Shown here piece after piece: positions 14,166-18,942 of a stretch of 18,942 nucleotides of DNA. The stretch comes from Bacteriovoracaceae bacterium UBA4573 (GTDB lineage: Bacteria > Bdellovibrionota > UBA1018 > UBA923), in contig DGKJ01000052.1 in the NCBI GenBank assembly GCA_002387735.1, forward strand, positions 1 through 18,942, given 5' to 3'. How positions within the stretch are numbered: the stretch's first letter is position 1; every line of letters starts with the position of its first letter. The translations under genes were made by a program, and so were the position numbers. The notes below the pieces were generated by a model, which worked only from the letters and a program-made list of their open reading frames with translations, was not told the DNA's origin and searched no databases.

Positions 14166-15308
14166 ATGGGAACTTCAGTTCAAGAAATTGATTCTGCCAT
14201 TGATAAAGGTCTCGAGGGCATTGTTGCCTGTACGACCAAGGTGAGCTCGATTATTGACGCGACGCTTACATACCGGGGCTACACGATTGAAGATCTAGCG
14301 GCTAAGGCGACTTTCGAAGAGGTCGTTTTTTTGCTCTGGAATGGCAAACTTCCCAATAAAAACGAAGCCGAAGCGCTCCGTGCCGACCTTGTTAAAAACA
14401 TGGATTTAAAGCCAGAAGTGGTAGCCGTGATGAAGTCGCTGCCGGCAAAAAAAGCGATTCCCATGGACTACCTGCGCACGGTGGTATCGAGCCTTTCAAT
14501 GTTTGACCCCGATGTTTCAGATATTACTGAACCTGCTAATCGCCGCAAGGCGGTTCGCCTGACGGGTGTAATGGGCGCGTTGGTCGCAGGCTTTCACCGT
14601 TTGCGCGAAGGCAAAGAGATTCTCAAACCCGACCCGTCTAAGGGCGTTGCTTGGAACTTTCTCTACTTGTTGCAAGGCGAAAAGCCGCAAGAAGACACTG
14701 CACGCGCATTTGACGTGTGTTTGATCTTGCATGCCGACCATGAATTGAACTGCTCTGCATTTTCGGCTCGTGTGACCACATCAAGCCTTTCGGATATGCA
14801 TTCGGCTATCACGTCGGCCATTGGTACTTTGAAGGGCCCGTTGCACGGTGGCGCCAACGAACAGGTCATGAAGATGCTGCTTGAAATCGGCACGCTTGAA
14901 AAAGCCAAAACGTTTATCGAAGATGCGTTGCAGAATAAAGCCAAGGTCATGGGTATTGGCCATCGTGTTTATAAAAACGGCGACCCTCGCGCGAAGGTTT
15001 TGCAAAAGATGAGTTCGGAACTCACCGCGAAAAAAGGCATTAAACATTTTTTTGAAATGTCGGTTCAGATCGACACCATCATGCAGGAGAAAAAAGATCT
15101 TCTGCCGAACGTCGATTTTTATTCGGCCACGGTTTATTACAGCATGGGTATTCCGATCGACATTTTCACGCCGATTTTTGCTGTGAGCCGCGTGTCGGGT
15201 TGGATAGCCCACGTCATGGAACAATACTCCAACAACCGCATCTATCGCCCTCGCGGCCGTTACGCTGGACCACGCGATCAAAAGTGGACGGATATCGGGC
15301 AGCGTTAA
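14166..15308 (+). CDS. gltA: Citrate synthase
   Basis: This is a complete citrate synthase of 380 residues, joining acetyl-CoA and oxaloacetate into citrate at the entry of the TCA cycle. The catalytic His227 (GPLHGGANE), His266 (GIGHRVYK) and Asp317 (NVDFYSATVYY) are present, as are the HADHELN motif (189-195) and the Arg-rich end RPRGRYAGPR (361-370) that binds substrate carboxylates. The length fits the short, dimeric type found in Gram-positives, archaea and many deltaproteobacteria, and lacks the N-terminal extension of the hexameric NADH-regulated E. coli enzyme. A 2-methylcitrate synthase of the same family cannot be fully excluded, but no prp genes are nearby. It is divergent from the TonB-family gene and convergent with mutS2, which ends 27 bases away. 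Confidence 0.95.
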   Translation: MGTSVQEIDSAIDKGLEGIVACTTKVSSIIDATLTYRGYTIEDLAAKATFEEVVFLLWNGKLPNKNEAEALRADLVKNMDLKPEVVAVMKSLPAKKAIPMDYLRTVVSSLSMFDPDVSDITEPANRRKAVRLTGVMGALVAGFHRLREGKEILKPDPSKGVAWNFLYLLQGEKPQEDTARAFDVCLILHADHELNCSAFSARVTTSSLSDMHSAITSAIGTLKGPLHGGANEQVMKMLLEIGTLEKAKTFIEDALQNKAKVMGIGHRVYKNGDPRAKVLQKMSSELTAKKGIKHFFEMSVQIDTIMQEKKDLLPNVDFYSATVYYSMGIPIDIFTPIFAVSRVSGWIAHVMEQYSNNRIYRPRGRYAGPRDQKWTDIGQR

Positions 15309-15335
15309 GATTAGTTTGAATATTTCAAAAAGCGA

Positions 15336-17729
15336 CTAGTCGAGGTCGATCGTCAGCGCCCCGTCGTCGTTTTCACGTTCGGCTCTGAACGCTGAAACGT
15401 AGGGGAGTTTTCCCAAAAGTTCTTTCAAGCCCGCCTTGATCGCGCCAGTGCCGTGGCCCGTGATGATCGTCACCGACCCCATGCCCGCACGCAGAGCGTT
15501 GTCTAAAAACGACTCAGCAGCGGCCAACGCTTCTTCGGTGCGGCGGCCACGCAAATCGAGTTTTTTTGAAAAAACCTCGGTCGAAATCGGAGTTTCCACA
15601 TGAATGCCACTCGAGCGGTGTTTCTTACCCGCTTCTTCGAACAAGTCTAACTCTGTCAGTGCTTTTTCCATGCGCAGGATTCCCAGTTGCACCACGGCGG
15701 TGCCTTTGTCTGGATGTAGCTCCAAAATCACGCCGTGGACGTACCGTTTGTCGCGCAGCCGAATTTTGGTGCCCACTTTGAACTCGACGGTCTTTCGGTC
15801 TTTGGTAGGAGCATCAATTTCGAGGGCCTCACCGAATGCAGTTTGCGCAGCCGAGCCTACTTTTCGGGTCGCTTCTTGGGCGATTGCATCTGTCTGAGCC
15901 TTTAGTTTTGCGCTAACCGAAACCGAAGACGTCTTACGAGCGCGCTCTACAGCAATCGCTCGCAACGCCTGGTCGATCGCGATACGAATTTTTTCTTCGG
16001 AATCTTTTAGAAATTGTTCTAGCCGATTTTTAAGGTCGCGGTTTTCACTGCGCAGGCGGTCGGTCTCTTGACGGTGGGCCAATTCGAGTGCCGCTTCTTT
16101 TGCGCGCAATTCCTGAAGCGCATTTTGGTAGTCCACCTTGCCTTGCGACACTAGCGCCCTGGCGCGTTCCAAGAGCTTTGGCGGAAACCCCAAACGAGCG
16201 GCCACTTCAATAGCGTGACTCGACCCCAGTTCGTCGAGTCGTAACTCATAAGTGGGCCGACCATTGCGGAACTCCATGGCGCCGACTGCCGCGTGTTTGT
16301 TTTCGCGCACCCGAGCGGAAAGTTCACTAAAGTGACTGGTGACAAGCAGGTGATGCCCGCGAGCCAAACATTCTTCGATAAACGCCTGCGCAAGTGCCGA
16401 TGCTTCTTCGGGGTCGGTGCTTGAAAGAATTTCGTCGACCACAATTAAACTAGGAATCGCCGCTTCGTTCAACGCGCGCTTTAGTTCGGCAATCTGAGCC
16501 GAAAAACTCGAAAGCCCGGCTGCGATACTTTGCTCGTCGCCAATGAGAGCGTAGAGGTTTTTATAAAAAGGCAAGACGCACGCGTCGTCGGCCGGAATGT
16601 ACAGTCCAGCTTGCGCCATGGCGGTTGCGAGCGCTGCTGCTTTAATGAGTACTGTTTTGCCACCGGTATTCGGGCCCGAAATCAAGATGCAGCGGCGCCC
16701 GGCCTGGGGCGGGGCTTCGGTTTCCAATGCAAAACTGTTTTTAACCGCTTCAATGCCCTGGCTTGAGAGTTGCGGGTGAAATAATCCACGTAAAATGAGT
16801 TTGCGGTCCTCGGAAAATTTAGGCCGGGTCAGTTTAAAATCGCGCGCAAAAAGTGCCGATGCAAATACTAAATCAAACTCGGCTACCGGCTCAACCCAAA
16901 GTTGAAAAACTGGAGCCAATGCGCCAATTTTTGCGCTAAGTTCCCGCAAAATCCGCAATTCTTCGCTTCGAATCGAAAGTTCGATTTCTTTGAGTTCATT
17001 ATTGGATGTCGTGAGCTCCAATGGTTCCATGAACACCGATTGCCCAGTGTTGCTGCGCCCTACCAAGGCGCCTTCGAGTTTCGATTGTTGTTCCACCTTT
17101 ACGGGAACCACAAAACGGCCTTCCATGACGTCGTAGAACTTATCTTGCAGCAAACCCTTTGCATGCCATTCTTTAACTTTAGATTCGAGTTGAGTTTCAA
17201 AGGCCGAACGACGATCGGACCGCAGGCGGCGCAGGCGCAGTAGTTCGCTTGAAGCCGAATCGAGAATGAGCCCTTCCGACGACACAGCTCGCGAAATTTC
17301 GTTACAGACCGCTGGCACGCTGGGGGCTGTTTCAAACTCGAAAGCCAATACTGGCGCCAGGGTTTTGGCACTACGCAATTCTGAACCCAAAAAACCCACC
17401 GACTGCATAAAATGGCCGACGTTCCACAGTTCAAGTGGCATGAGAATGGCCTCACGGCTCGCCCGTTCTAACTGTTCGCTTGGGTCTTGAGTACCTGAGA
17501 CGAACGAGTGTACGGTAGACCCATTGTTGGCAAGTCGCAGGGCTTCGGCCGTTTTGGTCTGAAATCGTTCAGCGGCCTGAGGGCTGGTAAACGGGCGGTG
17601 TGATTCGCAACGCGCTTTTCCTAGATCGCTCATGGCCCGTTCCGAGAGCGACGACGTGATAAGTCCCCAATTGAGTGTTTGCAGCGAATGGTCCGAAAAA
17701 TTAGATGAAACCTGCATGGAGTCTTTCAT
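15336..17729 (-). CDS. mutS2: MutS2: DNA-mismatch-type ATPase with Smr domain (ribosome rescue / recombination suppressor)
   Basis: This 797-residue protein is a normal length for MutS2. The N-terminal lever/core region (about 10-310) leads into the ABC-type ATPase: Walker A GPNTGGKT (352-359), a Q-loop/ABC region with GDEQSIAAGLSSFSAQI (397-413), Walker B LIVVDE (428-433) and a switch His in TSHFSEL. A coiled coil rich in Glu, Arg and Ala follows (about 535-635), then a KOW-like beta segment (about 649-698) and a C-terminal Smr domain with LDLRGRR (724-730) and GHGTGAIK (758-765). MutS2 lacks the mismatch-recognition domain of MutS; in other bacteria it splits collided ribosomes or suppresses recombination. 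The ATG at 17729 is used; Met5 (17717) is an alternative. The start is only 6 bases from that of the divergent NFACT gene. Confidence 0.95.
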   Translation of the reverse strand: MKDSMQVSSNFSDHSLQTLNWGLITSSLSERAMSDLGKARCESHRPFTSPQAAERFQTKTAEALRLANNGSTVHSFVSGTQDPSEQLERASREAILMPLELWNVGHFMQSVGFLGSELRSAKTLAPVLAFEFETAPSVPAVCNEISRAVSSEGLILDSASSELLRLRRLRSDRRSAFETQLESKVKEWHAKGLLQDKFYDVMEGRFVVPVKVEQQSKLEGALVGRSNTGQSVFMEPLELTTSNNELKEIELSIRSEELRILRELSAKIGALAPVFQLWVEPVAEFDLVFASALFARDFKLTRPKFSEDRKLILRGLFHPQLSSQGIEAVKNSFALETEAPPQAGRRCILISGPNTGGKTVLIKAAALATAMAQAGLYIPADDACVLPFYKNLYALIGDEQSIAAGLSSFSAQIAELKRALNEAAIPSLIVVDEILSSTDPEEASALAQAFIEECLARGHHLLVTSHFSELSARVRENKHAAVGAMEFRNGRPTYELRLDELGSSHAIEVAARLGFPPKLLERARALVSQGKVDYQNALQELRAKEAALELAHRQETDRLRSENRDLKNRLEQFLKDSEEKIRIAIDQALRAIAVERARKTSSVSVSAKLKAQTDAIAQEATRKVGSAAQTAFGEALEIDAPTKDRKTVEFKVGTKIRLRDKRYVHGVILELHPDKGTAVVQLGILRMEKALTELDLFEEAGKKHRSSGIHVETPISTEVFSKKLDLRGRRTEEALAAAESFLDNALRAGMGSVTIITGHGTGAIKAGLKELLGKLPYVSAFRAERENDDGALTIDLD

Positions 17730-17735
17730 ACCAGT

Positions 17736-18942
17736 ATGAGCTTTAATTATCTAGAAATTGAACGGGCATTAAGCGAGATTCACCGCTCGGCCAATGAAGG
17801 CGCAGAAGACTTTCTTGTACGCTCGATCGAGTTCGTCGAGTTCCCGTTATTTAAGAAAACCGAATTGCGCACTAGTAGTGCCGTGGTGCTCGAAGATGTG
17901 TGTCTGGCCTTTCGTCTTGCGGACTATTCGCTGGTGTTTTCACTCAAGCACCCGTGGGTCGGACTTTTTTGGATGCGGCATCCAGCTTTTCGAAAAATAA
18001 AACAAACTAGTATGGCGGGATTTAGTCTATCGCAATTTGACTCTCTGAAAGGTCAACGCATCGACCTCCTTGAACAGGTATCGGGCGATCGAGTAGTGAA
18101 GCTTCACTTTTCCAGCGGGGCGCAGCTTGAAGTCGAACTCTTTGGTATGCGCCCGAATTGGAAGTTAACCGGACCAATAAATTCACAGTGGCGACCGGAT
18201 TCAGCGCAACAAAATTCAACACAACGCGCATTGCGCGACGCCGGTCCAAAAATTCAGAAAAATTTTGAAATTCGCGATTTCGGTGCACTTCATAACACCA
18301 CGATTTGGCTAGAAGGCGCTTATTACGAATACCGTGCGCTACGTCGCACGGCCTATTTAAGGGCGCTTCGTGGCTGGGCTGCCGGGGAGCTTGAAAAACG
18401 ACTCACGCACCTTTTAAAAGTGCGTGGCGCCATGCAGGAGCAGCTGCGAGAAACGCGAGAAGGGGATCGACTGCGCAAAGCCGGCGAAGAGCTCAAGGCG
18501 GTTCTTTACCAACACCCGCCAGCTTTCAAAACGAGTCATCTTCCTGGTTTTGCCTACGAATTAGATGCTGAAAAAACTTTAGCGGAAAATGCTGATCTTT
18601 TTTTTGATCGCAGCAAGAAGTTGGTTCGTACTTCGAAGGAAGTCACGAAACGATTACAAGAAATTGAGTCTCGCGTTGAGCGTCAAAGAAAGTTAATACA
18701 GCGGCTTCGTGATCAAAGCTTGAGCACCACGAACTCCCAGCTCCCGCAAAATTTTGACCTCGAGGTTACGAAGATTTCAGAGTTCTTAGTTGAGGCCGGA
18801 CTCGATAACCAGGTCGATAAAAAATTAGATGGCCGCGAGTTTAAGCAAAAAGAAAAAATGATCGCCGCGGGTGCGCGCCAGTTTCGCAGTCGCGACGGCC
18901 AAATGATTTGGGTTGGTCGCGACCAAGACGAAAATGAAAAAA
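17736..18942 (+). CDS. NFACT/RqcH-family protein, 3' truncated
   Basis: This is an open frame of 402 codons that runs past the right edge. The family is recognised from GDRVVKLHF with Asp118-Arg119 (the DR motif needed for tRNA binding in RqcH), RLRKAGEELKAVLYQ (245-259), the stretch ELDAEKTLAENADLFFDRSKKL (275-296) that precedes the coiled-coil arms, and the start of the NFACT-R (DUF814) domain at about 380, ARQFRSRDGQMIWVGRDQDEN. RqcH binds obstructed 50S subunits and adds C-terminal alanine tails to stalled peptides. The N-terminal NFACT-N part looks shorter and more diverged than in Firmicutes. ATG 17736 is the first in-frame start; no strong Shine-Dalgarno is visible. Pairing with MutS2, which acts upstream in ribosome rescue in Bacillus, fits a shared quality-control role. 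Confidence 0.88.
   Translation, partial: MSFNYLEIERALSEIHRSANEGAEDFLVRSIEFVEFPLFKKTELRTSSAVVLEDVCLAFRLADYSLVFSLKHPWVGLFWMRHPAFRKIKQTSMAGFSLSQFDSLKGQRIDLLEQVSGDRVVKLHFSSGAQLEVELFGMRPNWKLTGPINSQWRPDSAQQNSTQRALRDAGPKIQKNFEIRDFGALHNTTIWLEGAYYEYRALRRTAYLRALRGWAAGELEKRLTHLLKVRGAMQEQLRETREGDRLRKAGEELKAVLYQHPPAFKTSHLPGFAYELDAEKTLAENADLFFDRSKKLVRTSKEVTKRLQEIESRVERQRKLIQRLRDQSLSTTNSQLPQNFDLEVTKISEFLVEAGLDNQVDKKLDGREFKQKEKMIAAGARQFRSRDGQMIWVGRDQDENEK

Noticed and set aside
15315..15341. Bidirectional terminator between gltA and mutS2 (TTTGAA-TAT-TTCAAA and GACTAGTC)
   Set aside because: Both inverted repeats are short; the first is AT-only apart from one G-C pair and the second overlaps the mutS2 stop codon. 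Neither has the GC stem plus T-tract of a terminator.

Overview
The window is gene-dense chromosomal DNA from a Gram-negative bacterium. Evidence for an outer membrane includes several Sec-exported lipoproteins, an outer-membrane beta-barrel ending in Phe, a TonB-type energy transducer and a CpoB/YbgF-like periplasmic TPR protein. The mix of secreted subtilases, Pro/Thr-linked Cys-rich lipoproteins, a PF10023 aminopeptidase lipoprotein, MutS2 and an NFACT/RqcH homologue, with moderate GC and frequent TTG/GTG starts, is most like Bdellovibrionota or another former deltaproteobacterial lineage. That placement is inference of low confidence. I see no tRNA, rRNA, CRISPR array, insertion sequence or phage gene, and no stretch over 300 bases without a gene.

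Layout. (1) Positions 1-5545, plus strand: an envelope and secretion cluster with tight or overlapping junctions. It holds a subtilisin-like protease with a CUB-like C-terminal domain (cut at the left edge), a membrane-anchored charged helical protein, a coiled-coil/TPR protein, a FecR-domain protein, an outer-membrane barrel and a zinc aminopeptidase lipoprotein. (2) Positions 5570-7467, minus strand: two distant paralogues of a secreted lipoprotein, each with a Pro-rich linker and exactly eight non-lipid cysteines. Each is preceded by a textbook sigma-54 (-24/-12) promoter, and each promoter has the same 19-bp palindrome upstream, which looks like an enhancer-binding-protein site. (3) Positions 7692-11580, plus strand: a roughly 1040-residue exported subtilase with a long unrecognised C-terminal region, then an endonuclease/exonuclease/phosphatase-family protein. 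(4) Positions 11591-14106: a free-methionine-sulfoxide-reductase-type GAF protein (minus), a possible small zinc-ribbon ORF, a one-chain sigma-like/zf-HC2 anti-sigma-like membrane protein (plus) and a TonB-family protein (minus). (5) Positions 14166-18942, core genes: citrate synthase (plus), MutS2 (minus) and, only 6 bp away and divergent, an NFACT/RqcH homologue (plus) cut at the right edge.

The best candidate for an undescribed system is the sigma-54 regulon seen at 6430-6600 and 7467-7591. Two paralogous cysteine-rich surface lipoproteins share promoter architecture and a putative activator palindrome, and sit between two secreted subtilase genes. The activator itself is not in the window. 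The one-chain sigma/anti-sigma-like protein at 12218-13156 is a second unusual regulator.
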